This document shows, piece by piece, positions 12,700-24,499 of a stretch of DNA of 55,057 bases. A program made the translations under genes and the position numbers. The stretch lies in the NCBI GenBank assembly GCA_022695795.1, contig MU404220.1, forward strand, positions 1-55,057, given 5' to 3'. A model generated the notes under the pieces. It had not been told where the DNA came from. It searched no databases and was given only the letters and a program-made list of their open reading frames with translations. Origin of the DNA: Biscogniauxia marginata. Lineage: Eukaryota; Ascomycota; Sordariomycetes; Xylariales; Xylariaceae. Every line of letters starts with the position of its first letter. Position 1 is the stretch's first letter.

Positions 12700-15600
12700 T
12701 ATTATACTACCTAAATCTTTTTAGATAATACTTCTACTTTCGGGGCCTTTATTTCAACTCTTAGTGCTTTCGTGAGTTTAATCGGTTGTCTTTAAACTTC
12801 CGCCTTTTATCTATACACTGCCTCGTGTAGTGATATTTTTATATCTTTATTAATTAAAGTGTTATATGTTATTTGGGTTATTAATAATAATTTTACTTAA
12901 TTATTTATTTCTTAATTAATATAGCTTCGTAAATATTATTTTATTATTTAGTTTAGTCTCCTTATTTATTTATTAATTTAGAAATAATACGTTATAAATA
13001 ATTTTTACTTAATTCTTATTCGTTTTATTAAGTTAATCCAAAATTTTAACGTGAATAACTTATCTCTATTTAAAATAACGCGTTTTAATAACTTATATTT
13101 ATTAACATACTCTTTTAAAAAACTAAAAGCTAATTATTTTATTATACTCGATTCGTTAAATAATAAAAAATAAACGTATTTCGTAAGTTTATTAACGATT
13201 ACCTATATATTATTATAAAGTACTCCTATGGTAAAATCTTTTAACTTTAGGAGTTTTATTACGAAATCCTATATAATTATGTACCACGCTTTATTAAGTA
13301 TTTAAGTTAATTATAATAATTTGTATGGTTTATATCGTGACGCTTTAGCCTTATTATAAATGTTATAATTCTTTATAATTCTTTTAACTGTTTATCGTAT
13401 TCCTAGAAAGTTAAATTCTTCTTGAAGTCGTTTCATTGTTTTGAAAATCCTTTAATAGCCGTGTAAAAAATATTCGTGAAATTCTTTGACGAATTCGTTT
13501 TATACTCGTTTTAATATATATACCTTTTCTTTATACGAGAGAAGTTCGTCGTTAAATCCTTATTAAAATTATAATTGTTTTTCCTTTTAATTATAATTTT
13601 CCTTAAAACGTTATTTCCAGTTTCTTATGTTAATTCGCATATAAATTAATATAACTAATTTATTATTTTATTATTTAAATATTTAAATATTTCTTTTATT
13701 GATTTTTAATTTATAATCTCTCTTTTTATTAAAAAGATCTACTTAAATATTTTCCTTTCTCTTAATATGCTAAATTTTAAAATTAAACTTAAACAAGAAA
13801 ATCATTTAACGCTTATGTCTTTAATTAAGCGTTTATATTGTCATAAATCGTGTAAAGTTCTTATAATCTAAATAAATATCGATAGGTTCCTTAGTTCCGC
13901 TAAGTTATAATTCTTATTTTTTTAGTGCTTTAATAACTATTAATAATTCCTTATTATAAATCTAATAATTTAATTTAGTACTATGTAGTGCTTTAAATAG
14001 GTACGCGACTAAGTATTATTTCCTATTATTTTTTAATTGCTTTAAGATTACTTTAATAACGAAATCTAAAGCGTTTATCCTTAGTTATTTCTTTTTATTT
14101 TCGTTTAGAAGTTTATATATAACCTCACTAGTTATAACTTCTTTTAGCTGCTAAAAAGCCTGCCTAGCTTCTTTAATGAAATGAAAAGCCTTTTTTGTTT
14201 TCGCTAAAGTAGTTAATTCCGTTAATAATTTAGCGATACGCCCAAAATCTTTAATAAGTTATTTAACATAGTTAATAAAGCCAAGAAATACGCGTATATT
14301 TATAACACTTTTAAGTTCTAGCTAATCTTTAATTATTACTATTTTTCCTTTTTAAATGCGGATTTCTCCTAAACTTATTATAAACCTTAGATAATCTAGT
14401 TTTTTGACATGCTATTTATTTTTAGTTAAATAAACAAGTAAATTCGCCTTTTCCAAGGCTTTTAACACTTGCTTTATATGTTCTTTATACTTTTTCTCGT
14501 TTTTTAAGTAAATTAGGATATCGTTTAAATAAACGAATATAAATTTATCTAGAAACTTACGAAGAACTATTATAATCATATATTGAAATGTAATAAGTGT
14601 GTTAATAAGTCCAAATAATATAACCTTATACTTATAATGTCTATATATTATTTGGAAGGCTATATATTATTCGTGTTTTTTAGTTATTTTAATTATATAG
14701 TATTTATCGCGAAGGTTTAGTGCTATAAAGATTTAGGCCTTGTTAATTTATCTTCTTATAAGTTTCATTAGTAATAACGAGTATTCGTTTTTCTTGGTTA
14801 TTTTATTAAGGTGTCGATAGTCGATTACTCGTCACTATATTAGGTTTCCTTCTTTATCGACATATTACTTCTCGTTTTTGTCGATTTTAAATATTATAAT
14901 TGCCGGGTATCTTAACGAGGATTCTAATTCTTAAATATATCCTTTGTTTAAATCCTCTTAAATTCTTTTTTATAATGCCTTTTGTTTTTCCTGATTTATA
15001 AAATATATTAAAAATAATTTTAGTTATTTTCCTTTTTTGAAATAAATTTAGTGATTTTACTAGCTATGTTTTAGTAATTCTTTTTTTGTTTTATCTCTAA
15101 ATAATTTATAAAAACGGAAGTACTTGTATAGTACTCTTTTCGTTAGATTTTCAGGTTTAGTTACTTGAATTATATAAGTAATATGCTTCGTCTTTGTATC
15201 CGTTTTTCTAGAGTCGCTTACGGTACTTATCTCGTAACTCGTAATGGTTAGCTCCTCTTGATTTTAATTTTAATAAAGCGTGTTTATCTCGAAATTAATT
15301 CGTGGATTATTTCTTTTAAGCCAATTTATTCCTAAGATTATATCGTGATTTAATATATGTATAATATTAAGGATAACTTACTCAGGATATCTTTAAATAG
15401 TTACCGAGAAAAGAACTATTTCTCTTAACACCTTATTATTCTCGTAATTAAATATACTTTCTTTAAAGTTTTATAACTTATATAAACTTTATTTATATAT
15501 TTATGGTATTTTATCTTTTTAAGTTACCTTGATTAAGACATAGCTTTTATTTGCTCCTGAATTTATTAGGGCTTTGTATTCCCTTTTATTATACCTAATT

Positions 15601-16050
15601 CTAGTTATAATAGTGTTGTTAAGTCCCGACTAGATTTTATATAAAGACTTGTTATTTATGGCTTCTCGCTGCCTTACTAGCGAGAGCTTTTACCGTTTTT
15701 TGGTTTTCCATGTCTCCTTTCCTTTAGATTTCTTTGAGTCGATATAGCTCGAATGTTTTTTTATTTTTAGGCTTTTATAAAGGCGTGTTTCTAGTATTCA
15801 TTATTTAAATAGTTTTTTTAATTACTCTTTACGTAATAAGGGGTAAAAGGTTTATTCTTTATATAGAACCTTATATATTAAAACTTTAATTCTTCTTTTA
15901 AGGCCTTTTTATAACCTAAGTCCGTTTTGTTAACTCGAAATTTCTTAAAGTTCTGAATTATCCTTAAATAAAAGGAATAATTCTTAAATTTACTTATTAA
16001 GGGTATTTCGATGTTTCCCTTTAAGTTTATATTGATTTTTAGAAGTTTTC
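12700..16050 (-). pseudogene. Degenerate pol of element B
   Basis: On the minus strand, protease reads Ala-Leu-Ile-Asn-Ser-Gly-Ala (Asn-Ser-Gly-Ala at 15552-15563; the functional form is Asp-Ser-Gly-Ala). The RT catalytic box at 14520-14531 reads Tyr-Leu-Asn-Asp. The integrase His/Cys finger region lies around 13340-13530. The order gag-PR-RT-RH-IN identifies Ty3/gypsy. The active-site Asp to Asn changes plus scattered stops show the element is dead. Confidence 0.85.
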
Positions 16051-16059
16051 CTCTTTTTT

Positions 16060-18150
16060 TAAGGTATACTTTAATAATTTATTTATAGTTTTATTTAGTC
16101 GCACGTGTTTCTACTTATTACTTTGTTAAGTGCTTTTTTATAGAGCTAAATAAATTAATATCGTATTTAGTTTATTCTTTAAGCTATTATGGAAGGTGTA
16201 GTCCCTTTTATAATTCCCATAATTCTTCCTTAATTTCGTCTTCTTCGAAACCTGCTCCAAGCAAGTCGTGTACGTCGCATGGTATTAAGGTGTAACATAT
16301 ATAATCTTTAATAATTGCTTTGTTACTTCTTTTAAAACTAGGGTAAAGATAACATGCTTAAAGAAAATGTGGCTATCGTGGGACGTTATCGCAAATGCAC
16401 TTATTTTCTTTCGTGTTATTACTCTCTAGTTTTTAAGAATAATAACCGGCTTTATCCTTAAAACTTTTATATATTTAATAAATGTCGTTAATATAAAAAC
16501 TCTAATGTAACGATATGTGTTTCCTTGAGTTTTAATAGACATTACAACTATTATTTATATAAAACCTCTAGTTTAAGTTGTTATGTTGGCTTTTTCCCTA
16601 GTAGGTTTCGCATTTATCGTTATTATAGTGGCTTTAATGTAATTTATTATGGTTTAACTTAATTCTTAAATCATATTTTAGTTTATAGTTATTATACTTA
16701 TATAATAATTCGCTTTCGTTATATTTTTATTTAGCTTGTTTTAATGTGAAATATCTTAAATATAAGTAGTTATTTTTTAAATAGTTCTTACAATTAACTT
16801 AATAATATTTATAAATTCCTTTTATAAGGGCCTCCTCGTTTTTTTCTGCTTTAATAATGCCGATAATAAATACTTAATTTACTTCTTTGTTATTTTCGAA
16901 TTAAACCCTTGTTTCGGCGGCTCTTTTCTCGGGTTGAGAAATCCTTTTTATTCTTAGTTCTTGTTTCTTAGGATTTCGGCACTTGTTTTTATAATGTCCT
17001 TTCTTTTTGTAGTTAAAATACTTAATAGTTAATTTGTCTCGTTTCTTTTGTTCTTTTTAAATAACGTTGATTTTAATAAGGTTTGACTTAGTTTTAGTGC
17101 CTTTCTTGGTTCCGGCACCGCTTTTATAATTTCCTCTTTTTAGTTGATTACCATTCTTTTGTTATACCGTTTTTTTTAAGGTATCGTTCGAAGTTCTCGT
17201 TATTAATAGTAATTACTATTATAACGTAATTATTAAACTTTTTTAGGTTCTTTTTTTTATATAGATTTATTTTATATAGATTTATTTTATATAGTTTATT
17301 TTTTATATAGTTTTTTAATTCTTAATAAAATAAGTAGTATAAACTTTTAATAAGTAATTATAATTAACTTACGAGTTTTTTAAACTTAATAACGTAATTT
17401 AAAGCCTTTTTATCTTATTATAGTTTATAAAGTCGAGTTTCGGCTTATTACTTAAGAATTAAATTGCCAAATATAGACTTAAGTTATTTTTTAAACTCTT
17501 TATAATTTTTAAAGACTTTTTTCGTGTTTTCTTAGGCGTTTAATCCATTTTTTAGATAATTTTTTAACATTGATTAAAACTAGGTTAAGGCGGTTTCGAC
17601 GAGGAGCTGGGATACCGTGAGAACGTTTTGTTTTTTAGTGGTAATTATTTTATAATAAAATCGTAAATAAGTTTCAACTTAAATTAGAAATCCTTTTAAA
17701 TCGCTTAACCCATTATATTTACTAGGTGTAATTAGTTTAAAACCTTTTATATCGAGGGTTGTTATATTGTTTTCGTCGTTTAAGTTGTTAGGGTCGCTAT
17801 CGTTTGAAGGTGGTTTTAGTTGCTTGTTTCTAGGAGGTAAGGGTTATTTTGCTTATTTGTTTTCTTTTTTAGGTGTTTCTTTCTCCTCCTTTTTTTCTTT
17901 TTTAGATGATTCTTCGTGCTGAGCTTTCGAGGTGTCCTCTTATGACTCTTCTTTAACTACAATTATAATAAACTTTTATATTGGTTTTTTTAAACCTTTT
18001 TATTATACCGTAAAAGGACTTAAAGCTTTCGTTTAAGAGCTTATTAACTATTGTTTTTTTACTTGTTTTTTTTGTTGCCCTTTAATCTTAAGGGGCATGC
18101 TTGTCCTAAGATTATTCGATTAAAAGTCCCTCTTTTTAAACCAATATTAA
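16060..18150 (-). pseudogene. Degenerate gag of element B
   Basis: The zinc knuckle lies at 16979-17020 on the minus strand: Tyr-Phe-Asn-Tyr-(Lys)3-Gly-His-Tyr-Lys-Asn-Lys-Cys, i.e. CCHC with the first two Cys turned to Tyr. Near 16200-16250 is the acidic Glu-Leu-Trp-Glu-Leu segment that became the 21-bp array in E. Around 17254-17312 a ~15-bp unit (tttattttatataga) is present in extra copies relative to C and D. Acidic Asp/Glu-rich parts occur toward the gag N-terminus (17800-17950). Confidence 0.75.
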
Positions 18151-18174
18151 GCATTAATTAAGGAGTTATTAAAA

Positions 18175-18561
18175 TGTAACGAACTTCTTTATGTATTTCT
18201 AGTTAATTAACTTTATAAGTAAGTATATATTAGGTTTTCTTAATTTAAAAGTAATAATAGGTTAAGATTAGTTTAATTAGTTTATAATGTTATATTTGTT
18301 AAAAAGGTTTTAAGGTATTTTTATTATAATATTAAAGAGTAATTATAGTTTTAGATTAATAGCTAAGAAATTAAAATGAATAACTAAATACGTAGAAAAT
18401 TCCAATTTACTTATACTTTATTCTTCATAAGGGGTTATACCTATATTCTCTTTAATTCTCAGGAGAACAACTGAGAATCTTGGCATTCTCCCTTCTGGAG
18501 TCATGTGACTCTAGATCACATGACCACCCTTAATTCCTTTTACCCTTGTTAAGTCGTAACA
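18175..18561 (-). repeat. 5' LTR of element B (387 bp)
   Basis: Same length as its partner. The U3 portion at 18450-18561 keeps near-normal GC, including gagtcatgtgactctagatc and cacatgacc. The internal boundary at 18174 (attaaaa) matches that of D and C. Confidence 0.95.
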
Positions 18562-19341
18562 AAAACCCCTTAAACACTTAAGGAACTTAGTAAACAAACT
18601 TAAAAACTTTCATCGCTAAAACCCGGATCAATTAAAAGGCCTTAACTAAAAAGAAAAAAGTCTAATTAAAACTAGTTAAAAAAAGGGAAAGCCTTTAAAG
18701 CAAGCGCATCTTGCTCGGGCTCGAGCTAACGCGATAATCCCTTTATATATAACTACTCTTCGTTAACACGTTGTTACGCCGCCTTAACACGCTTTTATTT
18801 CTTTATTTCGTTTAAATTTTAAAAACCCCTTTAAATAAACCTTATACTTTTCTTTTAAAGAAAGTTTTATTAATAGTTTAAACGAATTAAACGACTTAAG
18901 GTTTTGTTAACCTCGATTTATTAACGTTTAAATTTTAAATAAGTTTTTTCTTAGTAACGGCGTTAAAAGTTTAAAAACGCCTATTTAATAACACGTTTTT
19001 CGCGATTAACTTGCAACTTCTTAATATAAAAACTTTTAAAGGAAAATAACGACATATAATTTCCATCGTAAAACGATACGTTTAAAGCATTATAGTTTTA
19101 ATATTTATTATAACCTTTTAATATCTTATAAAACAGGCCTTTATTAAAACACTAAAAATAAAACATAACTTTAAAACTAAATAAAAAAAATTATATTAAC
19201 TAAATCTTTATGATATTTAAATGACGATTTCTTATTTATACGTATAAAAGATTTAATTACTTTTTTAAAAAACATAATAAGTAATAAAATAGAAAAAGAG
19301 AAACTTATTAAATTATTTTTAAAATAAAAACAAAAAAAATA
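18562..19341 (-). pseudogene. Antisense ORF remnant (element E)
   Basis: The continuation of E after the B insertion. On the minus strand it corresponds to the antisense frame seen in B, C, D and F. Moderately preserved codons occur around 18690-18790 and a Lys/Arg-rich coiled-coil-like section in 18770-18900. B inserted within a few bases of the stop-codon end of this frame. Ends near an A-rich polypurine-like tract (19320-19340) before the 3' LTR. Confidence 0.45.
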
Positions 19342-19823
19342 ATATTATAATTAATAGGGATAATAATTAATAAAAGTCACATAACTTTTAAGTCTCGTAA
19401 CTTAAAATAAGATTCTTTGTTTATTTTTATTTATAATAATAATAATAATAAAAAAGTATTCTTTATTTATTTTTATTTATAATAATAAAAATGAAAGAAA
19501 AAATAAGTATTTTTTGTTTATCTTTATTTATAATAATAGAGAATAAAAAAGAATACGGAACATTACTTCTTTAAGAATAAAGTATAAAAAAATAAGAATT
19601 TCCTATGTATTTAGTTATTCGTTTTAGTTTTTTAGTTATTAATTTAAAACTATAATTACTCTTTAATATTATAAAGAAAGTACTTTAAAATCTCTTTAAC
19701 GAACAAAGCATTATAAATCTTTTAACCCAATTTTAATTTATTATTACCTTTAAATCAAGAAAACCTAGTATATATTCACTTATAAAGTCAATTAACTAGG
19801 AACATATAAAGAGGTTTGTTATA
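19342..19823 (+). repeat. 3' LTR of element E (about 482 bp)
   Basis: The start (tattataatt) follows the A-rich tract; the end (gaggtttgttata) is the mutated family terminus. U3 contains a threefold imperfect tandem array at 19405-19545 (units around ttctttatttatttttattt followed by an aat run). Its U3 is unlike that of the LTR at 4591-4983, so the pair does not come from one simple integration. Confidence 0.65.
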
Positions 19824-20184
19824 CTTCGATATTAAATATAAATCTTAAAAAGGAAAATAACTTATTATCACGTGATATAAATATATATAAATAAACATAT
19901 TTAAAAATATTTAACATATTAATTATAAAATAAAAATAAAAAAAATAAAAAAAAATAAGATTTTTTATATATTTAGTTATTTATTTTAATTCTTTAATTA
20001 TTAATCTAAAACTATAATCACTTTTTAATACTATAATAAAAATACCTTAAAAATTCTTTAATAAACAAGATATTACGAATTTTTTAAACTAACCTTAATC
20101 TATTATTACTTTTAAATTAAGAAAACCTAGTACGTATTTACTTGTGAAGTAGCTAACTAGGAACATATAAGGAGGTTCGTCACA
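19824..20184 (+). repeat. Plus-oriented LTR copy, 5' end unclear
   Basis: The LTR body and terminus (ending ggaggttcgtcaca) are clear. Its U3 has an unmutated cacgtg (19869-19874) and resembles the LTR at 22993-23399. A proper tg start could not be placed. It runs directly into an inverted truncated LTR at 20185. Confidence 0.6.
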
Positions 20185-20576
20185 GTATTAGGTTTTCTTG
20201 ATTTAAAGGTAATAATGAATTAAGGTTAATTTAAGAAATTTATTTTGTTTTGTTCGTTAAAGAGATTTCAAGGTATTTTTATTATAATATTAAAAAGTAA
20301 TTATAATCTTAGATTAATAGCTAAAAAACGAGAAATTAATTATATAAGAAATTTTAATTTTTTTATATTTGTTCTTTTTTTTATATAAATAAAATAAATA
20401 ATAAATCGTATATTTTAATTCATTATTTATTATTCGTTAAATAGTAAATCGCATATCTTTAATTCATTATTTATTATTTATTAAATAGTAAATCGCATAT
20501 TTTTAATTTATTATTTATTATTCACTTTTTCCTAGTTATATAACCCGCACATGCTTATATTTCGATGGTCGTAATA
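20185..20576 (-). repeat. Truncated LTR of element F, minus orientation
   Basis: Lacks the first ~55 bp of the family LTR (starts gtattaggttttcttg) but has a complete right end (ggtcgtaata) followed by TSD TAAAT. U3 has three copies of the ~44-bp aaatcgcatat repeat against one copy in the LTRs at 3327 and 26291. It closes the insertion that splits element A. The gag-pol that should separate it from 3327-4590 is missing. Confidence 0.75.
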
Positions 20577-22992
20577 TAAATAAACCCGAGAATTACGCTT
20601 TTTATTTGAAAATAATTTAAAACCTTAAAAATTTTCGAATTAATAAAAAAATAAATTTAAGTTATAAAAAGGCCCTTAAAAATTAAAAATTTAATATATA
20701 AAGTTTTATATAAAAAATAAACTTTTTACTTTTTATTATGTAAAAAGTAATTAAAATAATTATTAAAATAATAATTTAAAAAAACTTAAAAAAGAAAAAA
20801 ATATAAAAAACTAAAAAACGATAAAAACTTTTACTAATAAGATAACGAGAAGTTATAAATAATAAATCTTTATATAAAATTTAATTAAAACTTAATAATA
20901 TTATTATAATTAAAATTAAATATAATAAAAAATATATTATAAATATATAAATAAAATTTATATAAATTATAAAATTTTAAAAGAAATATATTTAATTATG
21001 AAGATAATAAAATATTAAAAAATAATTCTTTTTTTAATAGTTATTTAAAAACATTTTAAGTAAATAATTTTTAATATTATATATATATTAAATCACGATA
21101 TAATTTTAAAAATAAATTAAAAAAAAAGTAATTTATAAATAAATTTCAAAATAAATATATTTTATTAAAATTAAAATTAAAAGGAAATAATTATTATAAA
21201 TAACACTAAAAAAACAAATATAAAAATGAAATATATTATTTATATAATTTAAATAATTAAACTTAAAAATCTAACGAAAAAAAGTATTACGTAAATACTT
21301 TTGTTTTTATAAATTATTTAAAAATAAAATAAAAAAAGAATTATTAAAATATAATTAATAAATTTAATAAATTTATTTTAAAAAAGGAAAATAATTAAAA
21401 TAATTTTTAATATATTTTATAAATTAAGAAAAATAAAAAGCATTATAAAAAAGAATTTAAAAAAACCTTAATAAAAATATATTAAAAAGTTAAAGTTTTT
21501 ATTAAAATACTTAGTAATTATAATACTAAAAATCGATAAAAACGGAAAATAACATATTAATAAAAAAAAGAAATTTAATATAATAATAAATAAATAATTA
21601 TTAACATTTTAATAAAGTAATAAAAAAACGGGTATTTATTATTATTAATAAAACTTATAAAAAATAAATTAATAAAGTTTAAATCTTTATAATATTAAAT
21701 CTTCGCGATGATTATTATATAATTTAAATAACTAAAAAATACGAATAATATATCGCTTTTTAAACGATATATAAATATTATAAATATAAAGTTATATTAT
21801 TTAAACTTATTAATATATTTATTACGTTTTAATATATAATTATAATAATTTTTCGTAAGTTTTTAAATAAGTTTTTATTTATTTATTTAAACGATATATT
21901 AATTTATTTTAAAAACGAAAAAAAGTATAAAAAATATAAAAAATAAATATTAAAAACCTTAAAAAAGTAAACTTATTCGTTTATTTAATTAAAAATAAAT
22001 AATATATTAAAAAACTAAATTATTTAAAGTTTATAATAAGTTTAAAAAATTTATATTTAAAAAGGAAAAATAATAATAATTAAAAATTAACTAAAACTTA
22101 AAAATATTATAAATATATATATATTTTTTAGTTTTATTAATTACGTTAAATAACTTATTTAAGATTTCGGGAGAATTATTAAACTATTAATAAAATTAAT
22201 TATTTTAACGAAAATAAAAAAAGCTTTTTAATTTATTAAAAAAGTTAAATAAGTTTTTTAAAAGCTAAAAAAGTTATAACTAATAAGGTTATATATAAAT
22301 TTTTAAATAAAAAATAACTAAAAATAAACGCTTTAAATTTTACTATTAAAATAGTTTTAAAATAATTAAAAAATAATAAAAAATAGTACTTAGTTATATA
22401 CTTATTTAAGGTATTATATAATATTAAACTAAACTATTAAATCTATAATAAAAAATAAGAATTATAACTTAATAAAACCAAAAAACTTACTAATATTTAT
22501 TTAAATTATAAAAACTTTATATAATTTATAATAATATAAACGTTTAATTAAAAATATAAAAATTAAATAATTTTCTTATTTAATTTTAATTTTAAGATTT
22601 ATTATATTAAAAAATATTTAAATAAATCTTTTTAATAAAAAAGGAAATTATAAGTTAAAAATTAATAAAAAAGATATTTAAATATTTAAATAATAAAATA
22701 ACGAATTAATATAAAAAATTAAAAATAACGTTTTTAAGAAAGTTATAATTAAAAAGAAATTTTTTTTTAATTTTAATAAAAAACTAATAACGAACTTTTT
22801 TTATATAAAGAAAAATTTTATAAATACTTTTTATATAGTTATTAAAAAATCTCTAAAACGTTAAAATAATTATAAAAAAGTTTAATTTTTTAAAAATAAA
22901 ATAAATAATTAAAAAAGTTATAAAAAGTTATAATATTTATAATAAAGTTAAAACATTATAATATTTATAATAAAGTTAAAACATTATAATAT
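20577..22992 (+). pseudogene. Element A continued: degenerate pol
   Basis: Begins with the second copy of TSD TAAAT and then taaacccgagaattacgc, collinear with E at about 7333. The RT box at 21884-21895 reads Tyr-Leu-Asn-Asp. The frame is full of stops, and this is one of the most heavily mutated copies. Near its end a 28-bp segment (ttataataaagttaaaacat plus flank) is duplicated at 22935-22990. Truncated within the integrase region by the LTR at 22993. Confidence 0.8.
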
Positions 22993-23399
22993 TGTGACGA
23001 ACCTCCTTGTGTGTTCCTAGTTAGCTGACTTTATAAGTAAATACGTACTAGGTTTTCTTAATTTAAAGGTAACAATGAATCGAGGTTAGTTTAAAAGATT
23101 TATAATACTTTATTCGTTAAAGAGATTTTAAAGTACTTTCATTATAATATTAAGGAGTAATTATAATCTTAAATTAATAACTAAAAAACTAAAATAAATA
23201 ACTAAATATAAAAGAAATTCAAATTTACTTATACTTATTTATTTTTTCTTATATTTCTTGCTTTAATATGTTAAATATTATTAAATCTTTAAATATATTC
23301 ATTTTCTATATTTATTTCTACTATGTTAATAGTTATATAATGTTTAATTAATTCCTCGTATTTCTTTTTTAAAGTTTTAATCTTTATAAAATCGTAACA
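22993..23399 (-). repeat. 3' LTR of element C (407 bp)
   Basis: Plus-strand reading tgtgacgaacct to aaaatcgtaaca, followed by the polypurine-tract complement (tttttttctttttaa). U3 lacks the CACGTG motif found in most other copies. Confidence 0.85.
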
Positions 23400-23429
23400 T
23401 CATTTTTTTTCTTTTTAATTTTTAATTTT

Positions 23430-24035
23430 TAAAGATTTTTTTTTAGTAAATTTTCCTTTTTATTAATTATTATTATATCTTCTTAAGTTTCTAAATCTCG
23501 TCGTCGTTTAAATTAACGTTAAACTTATAAAAACCTTTAATTTTATATACTTCGTTTTAATTATAAAGTAATACCTTATTCTTTATACATTTTTATTAAT
23601 AAATTTAAATATCTTATAATAAATTCGATATCTCGTTATATAAATTATATCTTAAAATAACGTCTTTATAACGGTATTAAAACTCTAATGTTAACCCTTT
23701 AAAAAATCGATAAAAAGCGCGAATATCTAGCAACTAAACGTCGTAAAACGGAAAAACAATTATAAGAGTTATTCGATCGCCTTATTTAAATAAAAAAATA
23801 AAAAGAATTTCTTCGTAAAAAAGGTTTAAAAATAATAAAAAAAGGGCTTTAAAGTTTAAATAAGTTAAAAAAGTAAAAACATATAAAAGCTAAAAAATAA
23901 CGTCTTAATAAAAAGTAATAACGTATAAAAGAATTATTATATTAATTTAAATCCAAGTAAAACGCGTTTATTTTAAAGGTTTTCCCCTCTTTTAACTAGT
24001 TTTAACTAAACTTTTAAACCTTCCTAGCCGGTTCG
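23430..24035 (+). pseudogene. Antisense ORF remnant (element C)
   Basis: Plus-strand counterpart of the frame in B and D: basic and Cys-pattern region around 23560-23680, then a Lys/Arg/Gln-rich stretch at 23700-23940. Heavily interrupted by TAA. Assigned by position and collinearity. Confidence 0.45.
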
Positions 24036-24499
24036 GGTTTTAACGATGAAAATTCGTAAGCTTATCCGTCAGGTTTTTTAAGTAATTAAATAATTCCTAA
24101 GTATTTTCCTTAAATAAATAACCTTCCCACTTAATAAAATACTATAATTAATAATTTATTTATTTTAAATTTAATATTTTTTTATTTCGTATTTATTAAG
24201 GTTTTTTTTAAATTTTAATTGGTTTTTTAATAAGGCGTTTTTTTAATATTAATTTTAAAAGTAAAATATGAAATATAAAATGTATTTTAAATCTTTTTAA
24301 TAAAAAAAGTTTATAATTAACTTTTAAGATAACTTCCTCGACTTTATATAATCTTAACTTCTTAAATTTAAGTTTTTTATTAAGTTATTTTATTTTAATT
24401 TAAGGCGTTTTTATTATCGCGTTTTGTTATTAATAAAGTAAGTAAATTATGTCTTTTCTCTTAAAAATTGGTCTTTTAATTTTTTTTGTTATAATACTT

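Larger units (their letters stand above)
11149..18561 (-). mobile_element. Full-length gypsy-type LTR retrotransposon B (7,413 bp)
   Basis: Two LTRs of equal length (387 bp; 11149-11535 and 18175-18561) in the same orientation, flanked by the exact 5-bp TSD AAAAC (11144-11148 and 18562-18566). Reading from right to left: 5' LTR, gag, protease, RT, RNase H, integrase, then a region with an opposing reading frame, the polypurine tract (complement of tctcccctttaa at 11541-11552) and the 3' LTR. It sits in element E immediately beside the end of E's antisense frame. RIP is visible but milder than in E. Confidence 0.95.

Noticed and set aside
19342..20184. Possible overlap of the two adjacent plus LTRs by a shared tgttata
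   Set aside because: The overlap would need 7 bp to serve both as an end and a start; more likely coincidence in RIP-mutated sequence.
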